Positions 1 to 6,559 of a DNA stretch of 15,442 nt are shown one piece after another. Within the stretch, counting starts at the first letter, position 1, and the number at the start of each line of letters is the position of its first letter. Origin of the DNA: CFX5 sp964568485 (GTDB taxonomy: Bacteria; Chloroflexota; Anaerolineae; Caldilineales; Caldilineaceae); the NCBI GenBank assembly GCA_964568485.1, contig CAZMRA010000104.1:1-15442 (forward strand). The letters are read 5' to 3'. Made by a program: the position numbers and the translations under genes. Under the pieces are notes generated by a model, which did not search any database, was not told the origin of the DNA, and saw nothing but the letters and a program-made list of their open reading frames with translations.

Positions 1-61
1 ACATGCGATAGGCCAGGGCGAACAACAGCGAACGATACCCCTCAAATGGATCACTGTGCAC
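1..61 (-). CDS. ECF RNA polymerase sigma factor, N-terminal fragment (ECF41/SigJ-like), partial
   Basis: Only the first 20 codons are inside the window; the gene continues past the left edge. Read from the GTG at 61-59, the protein contains FEGYRSLLFALAYRM, which matches the start of sigma region 2 in SigJ/ECF41-type sigma factors (typical pattern FExxRxxLxxLAYRML). A near-perfect Shine-Dalgarno, AAGGAGG (66-72 on the complement), lies 4 bases upstream of the GTG, which fixes the start. ECF41 factors are about 300 residues, carry a fused C-terminal SnoaL-like regulatory domain and usually activate their own gene plus a neighbouring oxidoreductase, epimerase or carboxymuconolactone decarboxylase gene. 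That part is family knowledge; the domain and partner lie outside the window. An ECF41-like promoter sits just upstream. The ECF assignment is fairly secure, the subgroup rests mostly on the promoter. Confidence 0.75.
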   Translation of the reverse strand, partial: MHSDPFEGYRSLLFALAYRM

Positions 62-119
62 GGCGCCTCCTTTTGAACATTTGGCGTTTGCTTAACGAGC
101 CCCATCTATCGGCAACTAA

Positions 120-146
120 GACGAGAACGCACTCGGTTTTGTGACA
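120..146 (-). promoter_or_regulatory. ECF41-type promoter (TGTCACA-N16-CGTC) driving the sigma factor gene
   Basis: On the minus strand TGTCACA (146-140) is followed by exactly 16 bases and then CGTC (123-120). As I remember the ECF41 group, TGTCACA at -35 and CGTC at -10 are its target motif, usually found upstream of the sigma gene itself. The start site would fall near 113, giving a leader of about 50 bases that contains the AAGGAGG ribosome binding site. The match and its position are seen directly; autoregulation is inferred. Confidence 0.72.
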
Positions 147-185
147 TGACTAATCGCAATGGGATGACAGTAGGGGGTAAATGAT

Positions 186-212
186 GGCCGCGCGGGAGCG
201 GGCGGCGCGGCC
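186..212. other. GC-only 8-bp inverted repeat, possible terminator stem
   Basis: GGCCGCGC (186-193) and GCGCGGCC (205-212) pair perfectly around an 11-base loop. The hairpin lies 55 bases past the stop codon of the minus-strand phospholipase-like gene and could end its transcript before the sigma gene. There is no real U-run on that side (ATCATTTACC follows), so intrinsic termination is not certain. Confidence 0.4.
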
Positions 213-244
213 TAGTCGATTTATATTGTACCACCTGGGAGGCT

Positions 245-264
245 GCTAGCGATCGTTTGCTAGC
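245..264. other. 6-bp inverted repeat directly after the phospholipase-like gene
   Basis: GCTAGC (245-250) is repeated as its own complement at 259-264 around an 8-base loop, starting 2 bases past the stop codon of the minus-strand gene. It could be a 3'-end stem protecting the mRNA or a weak terminator. No U-tract follows, and GCTAGC is itself palindromic, so the evidence is thin. Confidence 0.3.
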
Positions 265-266
265 CT

Positions 267-2213
267 TTACTCGCCCGTGACGAGGGTCCAGTCGTGCAGA
301 AAGACTTCCAGCAGTCGCTCGTAGACTTGCGGATGATCGACCATCAAGACCACCTCGCGGTTGATCTTGTGGCTGATCTCGCTGCCGTTGAGGCTGCCGA
401 TCGCGCTCCAGGTGTGTCCCCCAACTCGGGCCAGGAACACCTTAGCGTGGATGCCGCCTGCAGTTGGGTTGCCCACAGCCGCAGCAAGATCAAGGCCCTC
501 GCTGCTGGCGATAGTGGTGAGATAATCGACGGTGGCGCGATTATTCCGCAGCGATGCTCGGTCATCAAAAAAGCTATCCAGTATGAGCCGCACTTTGGCC
601 CCGCGACGGGCTGCGTCGATCAACGCCTGTAAGCGGGGATTGGGATCCGCGATCGGATTGCTGGCGGTTGGGCCCCAATGGCGGTGCTCGTAGAGCTGCT
701 CAAGATAAATTTCGTCGCCAGCACCAGCCTGCTGGATCACGGCCAATAGACCCGCATCAGGCCGCAGCGCGTTTTCCGGCGCGCTGATCAGCTGGAAGGT
801 CATTTCGTCCTGTACTGTCTGGGGCAGACGGAATGGCGATTCGCTCACCGGATATTCGTCCGGAACAGGTAGTACAAAGTCACTCGGTGGGCCGCCGTAG
901 CGAGGATCTTCCCAAATATAGGGGCGAATATCCTTGAAGCGCTCGGGTGCCCAGTCTGCAGCAAAAATCTGCTGCAAGCCTGCCACGACCGCTGGCGCGT
1001 CGGTCGCCACATAATATCCCCGTCGGCCACCCACGGGGCGATCCTGCGCGGTCGGCATGGCATCATGGCTCCAATTTTCCGTGCCGACCACTGCCCAGTG
1101 GTTATCGATCACCAGATATTTGGCATGGACATAGCGATAGCGTTTGCGATATCCCTTGGGTGCATCTTCGGCTACGGCCAGAAAGCGCACGTCCCCACCG
1201 GCTGCCACGATCTGGGTGAGTGCCCACTTTTGCGGTGCGCTGATGCCGCCCGCTGGACTACCTTCCAGCAATAAACGTACTTGCACCCCGCGCTGCGCAG
1301 CCGCGGCCAAAGTCTGGGCCAATTCGGGATGTTCAAAGGTATAGAGCACGAGATCAATCGAAGTCGTCGCCTCGGCTAGCAAAGCCTGGATCGGTTCGTA
1401 CAAGCCTTCGGGACCGACCATAACCATCACTGTGGCTTCGCTGGTGGCCACGGTGGGCATTCCCAAATCCGCGGCGCTCCACCCGCCCCAGCCCGGCATA
1501 CGCACGCGGCGTCCCCAGGCTGGATCGGTGAGATCGCCGATCCAGTCCGTGGCTTGGTCGCTGTCGATGGGCTGCCAGGTGAGCGGATCCAGCTTCCGCT
1601 GCCAAACTTGGCCAACCGCCGACAGATCCCCACGATTGTAGGCTTGGGCGGGCAACCCTTGCCAACCGGCCGCGGGCTGATCGGTCGCTCCATACAAGAG
1701 CGTATCCACCACTTGGCCGGTGGGATCGATCAGCTGGATCTGGCCCTGGCCGTTGCCAAAGGTCAGCCGATTGCTCAATTGCACAGTTGTGGCTTCGGTG
1801 GATTGGGCCCATTCGCAGGCCGCAGCTTCGCCAAAGGTGAGGCGGAAGGCCGCTGCCTCAGCCGTACACCAGATCCGCTGCCCAGGTTCAAGGCGCAATG
1901 TGGTGGTGATGGGAAAGCTGGCGCTCCGGCTCGCAGTTGCGATCTGCCAACCGGCCAGTGGCTGAGGACCGCTGCCAACATTCCAGATCAACACGGCTTC
2001 GTCGGGTTCACCTGTGATGGCACTATCGATATGGGCCGCGGCAATCAGTAGACGACCCGGCGGCGGGGCACTGACAAGGGGCAAAAATTGTTGATAGTGG
2101 TCTGTGGATTGTCCGGTTGCAATGGGGCTTAGGCGGGGAGCAGCAACGGTCAACAACCAGAGTACTGGACCCAATAGCAGCGTGATATTCAAGCTGATTT
2201 TGAATAAGCGCAT
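267..2213 (-). CDS. Membrane-anchored or secreted lamin-tail plus tandem phospholipase D-fold protein
   Basis: The 648-residue protein starts with an uncleaved-signal-like hydrophobic stretch (about residues 8-25), then an FLPLV motif (43-47), a lamin-tail beta-sandwich (about 56-175) and two phospholipase D-fold units (about 262-385 and 490-648). The first active-site motif is canonical HxKxxxxD (H363, K365, D370), followed by GTENW. The second is HAK (H589, K591) with GSLNGSE, but the usual Asp is Arg596. The start at 2213 is chosen because TGGAGGAGTGGAGA precedes the ATG; a longer frame reaches a TTG at 2273 with no such site. Such enzymes cleave phosphodiester bonds in lipids or nucleic acids outside the membrane; substrate cannot be told. 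The gene stands alone, with a TACAAT box at 2264-2259 as a possible -10. Confidence 0.87.
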   Translation of the reverse strand: MRLFKISLNITLLLGPVLWLLTVAAPRLSPIATGQSTDHYQQFLPLVSAPPPGRLLIAAAHIDSAITGEPDEAVLIWNVGSGPQPLAGWQIATASRSASFPITTTLRLEPGQRIWCTAEAAAFRLTFGEAAACEWAQSTEATTVQLSNRLTFGNGQGQIQLIDPTGQVVDTLLYGATDQPAAGWQGLPAQAYNRGDLSAVGQVWQRKLDPLTWQPIDSDQATDWIGDLTDPAWGRRVRMPGWGGWSAADLGMPTVATSEATVMVMVGPEGLYEPIQALLAEATTSIDLVLYTFEHPELAQTLAAAAQRGVQVRLLLEGSPAGGISAPQKWALTQIVAAGGDVRFLAVAEDAPKGYRKRYRYVHAKYLVIDNHWAVVGTENWSHDAMPTAQDRPVGGRRGYYVATDAPAVVAGLQQIFAADWAPERFKDIRPYIWEDPRYGGPPSDFVLPVPDEYPVSESPFRLPQTVQDEMTFQLISAPENALRPDAGLLAVIQQAGAGDEIYLEQLYEHRHWGPTASNPIADPNPRLQALIDAARRGAKVRLILDSFFDDRASLRNNRATVDYLTTIASSEGLDLAAAVGNPTAGGIHAKVFLARVGGHTWSAIGSLNGSEISHKINREVVLMVDHPQVYERLLEVFLHDWTLVTGE

Positions 2214-2394
2214 TCTCCACTCCTCCAGTATCTGCAACAGCGATTTTCCGGAGAATGCATTGTAGCGACGCAAGCGCGCAGGCGACCAGGATCAAATGCT
2301 GGAATTGAGATTCCATCAATTTGCTGATCGAGCCTGCCGCAAGCGATTATTTGAGTGGAGAGGGACTACAGAATTCGTGAGAGAAGGTGCTACG

Positions 2395-3132
2395 TCAGGA
2401 ATTGGTGGCGGCGCGGCGATCTTTGAGCATGGCGTAGAGACTCAGCCCAGTGTAATAGACGGCAAAGAGCAGCGAACCCCAGATCAAACGCCGGTCGTGC
2501 AGGGGATATTGCACCAAAATAATGATGTTGATCACGCCCCAGAGACAGGCCAGGGTCATGGTCAACTTCTGCCACATTGCTGTGCGCGAGGGATAGATGT
2601 ACTTGATCGGCACAAAGACGAGCGCGCTTAACAACAGCGTTAACGATAGGTTGATCCAGCCGTTCAAGCTGAGCAAGAACATATAATAGACCAAAATATT
2701 CCAATAGGAGGGAAAACCTTTGAAGTAGTGGTCTTCAGTCTTGGCATCGTCTTGGCAGAATTGATACGCTGAAACGATCAGGATCAAGATTGGTGCCAGC
2801 AGATTGTAGCCTTCGGGCAAAATCTGCGATTGGTAGAGGAAATAGGCTGGGACAAAGACGTAATTCAGGAAGTCGATCATGTTGTCTAGCAGGGCGCCGT
2901 CAAAATTGGGTAACACATCCTTGACNNNNNNNNNNTCAAACGAATCGACAAAGAACGAAACCCCCATCCAGGCGAAAGCTAAGACCCATTGCTCATTGTT
3001 GATGGCCAGGATCGCCAAAAAGCCCCAAATTGCTCCACTAGCTGTGAACAGGTGGGTAGCCCAGGCGGCAGCTTTGCTGACACGGGAGGGAGACCATTCT
3101 TCCGAGGGGTTTTCTTGATAAATATGCTCCAT
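2395..3132 (-). CDS. pcs: Phosphatidylcholine synthase (CDP-diacylglycerol-choline O-phosphatidyltransferase)
   Basis: This integral membrane enzyme joins CDP-diacylglycerol and choline to give phosphatidylcholine and CMP. About eight hydrophobic segments are visible from residue 24 on. The sequence follows rhizobial Pcs closely: HLFTASG near the start, VKDVLPNFDGALLDNMID (residues 70-87), KTEDHYFKGFPSYWN in the middle, and FVPIKYIYPSR later. The family's modified motif is DGx2ARx12Gx3Dx3D; G79, D83 and D87 are visible, but the DGxxAR half falls in the run of ten Ns. The frame is intact on both sides of the gap. Length is 245 with the placeholder, about 250 if the gap is filled as predicted; Pcs is usually about 240. 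The ATG at 3132 has no clear Shine-Dalgarno. It is transcribed alone, from a promoter at 3217-3245. Confidence 0.88.
   Translation of the reverse strand: MEHIYQENPSEEWSPSRVSKAAAWATHLFTASGAIWGFLAILAINNEQWVLAFAWMGVSFFVDSFXXXXVKDVLPNFDGALLDNMIDFLNYVFVPAYFLYQSQILPEGYNLLAPILILIVSAYQFCQDDAKTEDHYFKGFPSYWNILVYYMFLLSLNGWINLSLTLLLSALVFVPIKYIYPSRTAMWQKLTMTLACLWGVINIIILVQYPLHDRRLIWGSLLFAVYYTGLSLYAMLKDRRAATNS
2926..2935. other. Assembly gap (10 Ns) inside pcs
   Basis: Ten undetermined bases, probably a fixed-size placeholder. They interrupt pcs just after codons for V-D-S-F and the first two bases (GA) of a D or E codon, and just before V-K-D. The family motif predicts 25 missing bases here; 25 and 10 leave the same reading frame, which explains why the open frame continues. 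Confidence 0.97.
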
Positions 3133-3216
3133 AGGCGGATTTCTACATTTTCTGCGGCGGCACGACCAGAACCCATTTTCTCATCTATGCCGTCCAAGGA
3201 TGGGCCTCAAAGCTTA

Positions 3217-3245
3217 TATATACCCTGCTCTTAAGGAAATTGCAA
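3217..3245 (-). promoter_or_regulatory. Sigma70-type promoter for pcs
   Basis: On the minus strand TTGCAA (3245-3240) and TATATA (3222-3217) are separated by 17 bases, in AT-rich DNA. Each hexamer matches consensus at four of six positions. The start would be near 3210, giving a leader of about 78 bases before pcs. Confidence 0.45.
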
Positions 3246-3283
3246 ATCAAATTACGCGGCTACTTTGCATAGTAGGGGCGCCA

Positions 3284-3313
3284 TTGGGCAGTGAACAGGG
3301 GTAATGCTATAAT
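3284..3313 (+). promoter_or_regulatory. Extended -10 promoter for the beta-sandwich/HEAT gene pair
   Basis: TGCTATAAT (3305-3313) is a perfect extended -10 element. TTGGGC (3284-3289) sits 18 bases upstream as a weak -35. Transcription would start near 3320, about 55 bases before the preferred ATG at 3375. A TTG at 3333 in the same frame would leave only about 13 bases of leader. Confidence 0.6.
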
Positions 3314-3374
3314 TTTACCAGAGTGAGCTAATTTGTCGAACACCCTATGCACGTTGGGCGTAAGGATTATCGAG

Positions 3375-4235
3375 ATGAGGGAAGAGACAGCGCCGCTTGT
3401 CGATGAGAGCCGAGCGCGCAAACGCCAAGCGATTGGCTTAAACCCCTACCGACCAACCGCCAAAGCCGAGCCGGTGCGGCCGCCTAGCGCTCAGTCCGCG
3501 GAGCATTCACTCGGGCGTTGGGCCCCAGTTCTGTTGCTGGTTGGGCTCATTCTGGTTACACTTTTGTTGATCGGTGCCCGTCTCTTCAATTCTCCCATCC
3601 CGTGGAATCGCTCTTGGCAATCGACAACGCCCTCTGCGGCTGTGCAGAGCGAGCAAGGCTCGGCGCTACTCGTCGATGAGTTTGATGCTCCCTCGGGCCT
3701 GCTGGCCGAGGATCAGTTGGCCGGACGTTGGACATTCACCCGACAAGCAGCGCTTGGCACCTACGAGATCCGCATCCAATCCGGGCAAATGGCTTGGAGT
3801 ATCCTCGGTGCCACTGATTTGCCGCCCCATCGTCTCGAGGCTAGCTTAACGATTGCCGATGTCACTCCAGCCGGGCAAGCCAGTGTGGTTACTCGCTTCC
3901 AGGATGCAGAAAATTTCTACTGGTTCACCATCGATGGCCAAGGCCGTTTCCAAGTTCAACAGTACATCGCTGGTACGCTGCAAACGATTGCACCTTGGTC
4001 GCCGCATCCGGCTATTCAACCCGCGGGGCAAGCCAATCGACTGGCCTTGATCGATACTGGGGCGGCATTGCAGTTCGTGGTCAATGGTGAACTGCTCCTT
4101 GAACTTGCCGAGCCCGTTTTGCCCCTCAACCGGGTTGGTATTGGGGGAGCCGCTGAGACCAACCAATTTGCCTTGATCGAGTTGGATTGGCTGCGCGTCC
4201 AGCCATTATCCAGTAATGAAGCTGCCGATGAATAA
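3375..4235 (+). CDS. Single-pass membrane protein with extracytoplasmic LamG/ConA-like beta-sandwich domain
   Basis: The 286-residue protein has a charged, proline-containing N-terminus (1-48), one transmembrane helix (about 50-70) and a C-terminal domain (about 95-280) rich in alternating strands. Phrases such as LVDEFDAPSG, VVTRFQDAENFYWFTIDGQG and LQFVVNGELLLEL are typical of concanavalin-like sandwich (LamG or DUF1080-like) domains that bind glycans or other surface ligands. No catalytic residues are recognisable. The ATG at 3375 is preferred because AAGGA lies 8 bases upstream; a TTG at 3333 would add 14 residues. Its stop codon overlaps the start of the next gene, so the two are probably co-translated. 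Function is unknown; ligand binding at the cell surface is an inference from the fold. Confidence 0.75.
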   Translation: MREETAPLVDESRARKRQAIGLNPYRPTAKAEPVRPPSAQSAEHSLGRWAPVLLLVGLILVTLLLIGARLFNSPIPWNRSWQSTTPSAAVQSEQGSALLVDEFDAPSGLLAEDQLAGRWTFTRQAALGTYEIRIQSGQMAWSILGATDLPPHRLEASLTIADVTPAGQASVVTRFQDAENFYWFTIDGQGRFQVQQYIAGTLQTIAPWSPHPAIQPAGQANRLALIDTGAALQFVVNGELLLELAEPVLPLNRVGIGGAAETNQFALIELDWLRVQPLSSNEAADE

Positions 4236-4821
4236 TCAAGCATTGGCGAGTTTACAAGCTGCGATTGCCGCTGAAGATGATACTGCCGCCGAAGCCATCG
4301 TCCAACAACTGAGGCCAGAAGCGGAGTTGGGCTTATTGCCCTGGTTGACCATCGGCACCGTTGATGAGCGTTGGTGGGCTATTCGTGCGCTGGCGGCATG
4401 TGGTGGATCGGCTGCTGTCCCAGCGCTGTGTCAAGCCTTGACCGATCCCGAAGCAGAGGTGCGCGCCGTGGCTGCCATGGCACTGGGGCAATTGTTTCAA
4501 CGCCAGGCCGAGCTAGTCACGGTGATTTTGCCGGAGCTGGCGGCTCGTCTGGCCGATGACGTTGGTACGGTACGCCAAGCCGCAGCTGATGCCTTGGCGC
4601 AGTGTGGAGAGGCAGCCTTACCCGCGTTGGCGACTGTGTTGGCGGGCGATCATCAAGGGGCGCGTACACGAGCCGCATATGTCCTGCGCAAAATGGCAAC
4701 GCGAGCCAGCGCACCGCTGCTCTTTCAATATCTCAATGACCCCAATTACTTAGTCCACACGTGGATCTACGAGACGTTGGACGATCTTGGTTTGTTGGAA
4801 AATCTGCTGCTCGCTCCATAA
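4216..4821 (+). CDS. HEAT-repeat protein
   Basis: The 201-residue protein is built of helical pairs of about 30 residues with the HEAT/PBS-lyase pattern, for example AIRALAACGGSAAVPALCQAL, AVAAMALGQLF and AAADALAQCGEAALPALATVL. No signal peptide or membrane segment is seen, so it should be cytoplasmic and act through protein binding. It overlaps the upstream gene by 8 to 20 bases, depending on the start: ATG at 4216, or ATG at 4228 (residue 5), which lies just ahead of the upstream TAA at 4233-4235. Neither has a strong Shine-Dalgarno, so translational coupling is likely. Its function is not known; the pairing suggests it may bind the cytoplasmic tail of the membrane protein encoded before it. 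Confidence 0.82.
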   Translation: MKLPMNNQALASLQAAIAAEDDTAAEAIVQQLRPEAELGLLPWLTIGTVDERWWAIRALAACGGSAAVPALCQALTDPEAEVRAVAAMALGQLFQRQAELVTVILPELAARLADDVGTVRQAAADALAQCGEAALPALATVLAGDHQGARTRAAYVLRKMATRASAPLLFQYLNDPNYLVHTWIYETLDDLGLLENLLLAP

Positions 4822-4851
4822 GCTGGGCGATGCGCAGGGTAAAACATCATA

Positions 4852-4932
4852 CGATGTACGCCGCGCCCCCTGTATGTGCGGAGTGACTCCCTTGGCTGTG
4901 AGTCCCCCTTCAGGCCCGGCTGGCGTACGTCG
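4852..4932 (+). ncRNA. Structured 5' leader upstream of the phosphodiesterase gene
   Basis: CGATGTACGCC (4852-4862) pairs with GGCGTACGTCG (4922-4932): 11 base pairs with one G-U, closing a 59-base interior. Inside are GGAGTGACTCC and two related segments, GTGACTCCC and GTGAGTCCC. The helix ends 9 bases before the AAGGA ribosome binding site (4942-4946) of the next gene. It may be a regulatory leader, or only a processing or spacer structure between cotranscribed genes. I recognise no known riboswitch consensus. Confidence 0.35.
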
Positions 4933-4953
4933 CCATCAAGCAAGGAATCAGAG

Positions 4954-6414
4954 ATGAGCAATCCCTTTGCTGGGCAGAATCGTCGTGTCTTGATCATCGG
5001 TGCGGATGGCTTGCGGCCCGATCTGCTAGACCTGGAGTTGATGCCGAATGTGGCAGCCCTGGCCGCTAGTGGCATTCGCGTCCGCGAGCATCATGCGGTC
5101 TATCCCACCCATACTCGGGTCAATATCAGTGCCCTGGCCACCGGAACGGTCCCGGGGCGACATGGCATTGTGGCCAATACCATGCTGGTGCCCAATGCCA
5201 CGGAAGATCACATTATTGATACAGGCAGCTATCAGCATATCAACGCTCTCGAAGAAGCCAGCGGTGGGAACGCCCTGTTGGTGCCGAGCTTGGGCGATTT
5301 GCTGGCCGAACGTGGCGAGCGCGTGGCCGTGGCCGCGACCAGCAGCGGTGGGGCAGGCATGTTGTGGACCCATCGCCACCTGAGTCGCATCGTCAATTAT
5401 AATACCACCTATGGCATAGCCGATCTCTATGATCTGCGCGAGAAATTGGGTGAATTGCCCGCCAAAGAGCGAGGCGTGCCCTTACTGGTGGGTCAAGCCT
5501 ATGCGGCCTCGGCTGTGACGCAGTTGTTTTTGAGCGATCCGCGCAACCGGGTCATCATCTTATGGATGAATGAGCCGGATAGCAGCTTCCATTATGCCGG
5601 CTTGGGCTCGCCTGAATCGCGCCAAGCCTTGCAGATGGTTGATCGTTGTGTGGGCGAGGTGGTGGAAGCGCTGGAAAAGCAGGGACTCCGCGATCAATTC
5701 GATATTTTCTTTATCTCGGATCACGGTCATTCCACGGTGGAGGCACACAATACCCTGCGTGAGTATGTGCTGCAGGCGCAGCGTGAGCTGGGTCGCCCGC
5801 TGCCGCCCCTGGCCACCGCCAGCGATTACATCTATGCCCGGCCGGGGACCGCTGAGCCGAGTGCGGCTGAACTCGCACCACTGGTAGAATGGCTTGTGGC
5901 CCAAGAATGGGCAGGCGTGGTGTTGGGCGGAACGCCCGAATTGGCGGCGTTGCCGGGGGTGTTGCCGCTAGCCTCGTTATGGCGCGAGCAATTAAATCCG
6001 CGGCGCCCCTTGTTGGCTGTTTCCCCGCGCTGGACGGATGCCCCGAATGAGTTTGGCGTGCCGGGCACGGTCAAGTCATTGACCACCCAATCGGCGCTGC
6101 GCTCATCCCATGGTTCGCTCTCACCCTATGATCTGCACGCCACCTTCATCGCCAATGGACCGAACTTCCGCAGCAGTGCAGAATCGCCCATCCCCACCGG
6201 TGCGGTCGATCTGTTGCCTACCGTATTGACACTATTGGGGCTGCCCTTGCATGAGCCGTTGGATGGACGCGTGTTGTGGGAACTGTTTGAACGACCTCAG
6301 GGTGAAGTGCTCGACTCGAGTCAAGATGAATTGTTGGAAGCTGCGGATGGCACGGGCGGCAAGGTGAAGTTACACAAGGTGGGCACCAGCACCTATATCC
6401 ATGGTGCTGCATAA
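4954..6414 (+). CDS. Type I phosphodiesterase/nucleotide pyrophosphatase (alkaline phosphatase superfamily)
   Basis: The 486-residue protein carries the metal and catalytic residues of the NPP/PglZ-type alkaline phosphatase fold. D18 lies in IIGADGLRPD, the likely nucleophile T54 with N57 in YPTHTRVN, D209 and H213 in NEPDSSFH, D256 and H257 in SDHGHS, and the late histidine H386 in SSHGS. Such two-metal enzymes hydrolyse phosphodiester or pyrophosphate bonds in nucleotides or lipid headgroups. I see no signal peptide, so location is uncertain; many bacterial relatives are exported. The ATG at 4954 is preferred over one at 4876 because AAGGA precedes it by about 7 bases and the earlier segment falls in the structured leader. 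It lies 132 bases after the HEAT gene on the same strand. The substrate is unknown. Confidence 0.88.
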   Translation: MSNPFAGQNRRVLIIGADGLRPDLLDLELMPNVAALAASGIRVREHHAVYPTHTRVNISALATGTVPGRHGIVANTMLVPNATEDHIIDTGSYQHINALEEASGGNALLVPSLGDLLAERGERVAVAATSSGGAGMLWTHRHLSRIVNYNTTYGIADLYDLREKLGELPAKERGVPLLVGQAYAASAVTQLFLSDPRNRVIILWMNEPDSSFHYAGLGSPESRQALQMVDRCVGEVVEALEKQGLRDQFDIFFISDHGHSTVEAHNTLREYVLQAQRELGRPLPPLATASDYIYARPGTAEPSAAELAPLVEWLVAQEWAGVVLGGTPELAALPGVLPLASLWREQLNPRRPLLAVSPRWTDAPNEFGVPGTVKSLTTQSALRSSHGSLSPYDLHATFIANGPNFRSSAESPIPTGAVDLLPTVLTLLGLPLHEPLDGRVLWELFERPQGEVLDSSQDELLEAADGTGGKVKLHKVGTSTYIHGAA

Positions 6415-6559
6415 GAAACTTCGGACGATCTTTAGCACTATCCCTACAGATTCCAGCGACGATCTAGAGGAAAATGGGCTCGTGGCGCGTTGATGAATCT
6501 GAGGCTGTAACTCATAGCTTGGATTTTCCCTAGAAGTTGGAATTGTGAGGTTTTTTTGA

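Noticed and set aside
225..233. Extended -10-like TGGTACAAT on the minus strand, downstream of the phospholipase-like gene
   Set aside because: No -35 element at a workable spacing, and any transcript would meet the 186-212 hairpin before the sigma gene, whose ECF41-like promoter is much better.
294..2051. Several open frames on the plus strand (e.g. 294-632, 1554-2051) inside the phospholipase-like gene
   Set aside because: They are antisense shadows of a gene with clear HKD motifs, have no ribosome sites and read as unstructured Arg/Pro-rich sequence.
6447..6533. Interleaved pairings before frnE: CAGATTC/GAATCTG (6447-6453, 6495-6501) and CTAGAGGAAAA/TTTTCCCTAG (6464-6474, 6524-6533)
   Set aside because: The pairs cross like a pseudoknot, but 7 bp over a 41-base gap and a helix with an unpaired base are within chance for a 145-base spacer.
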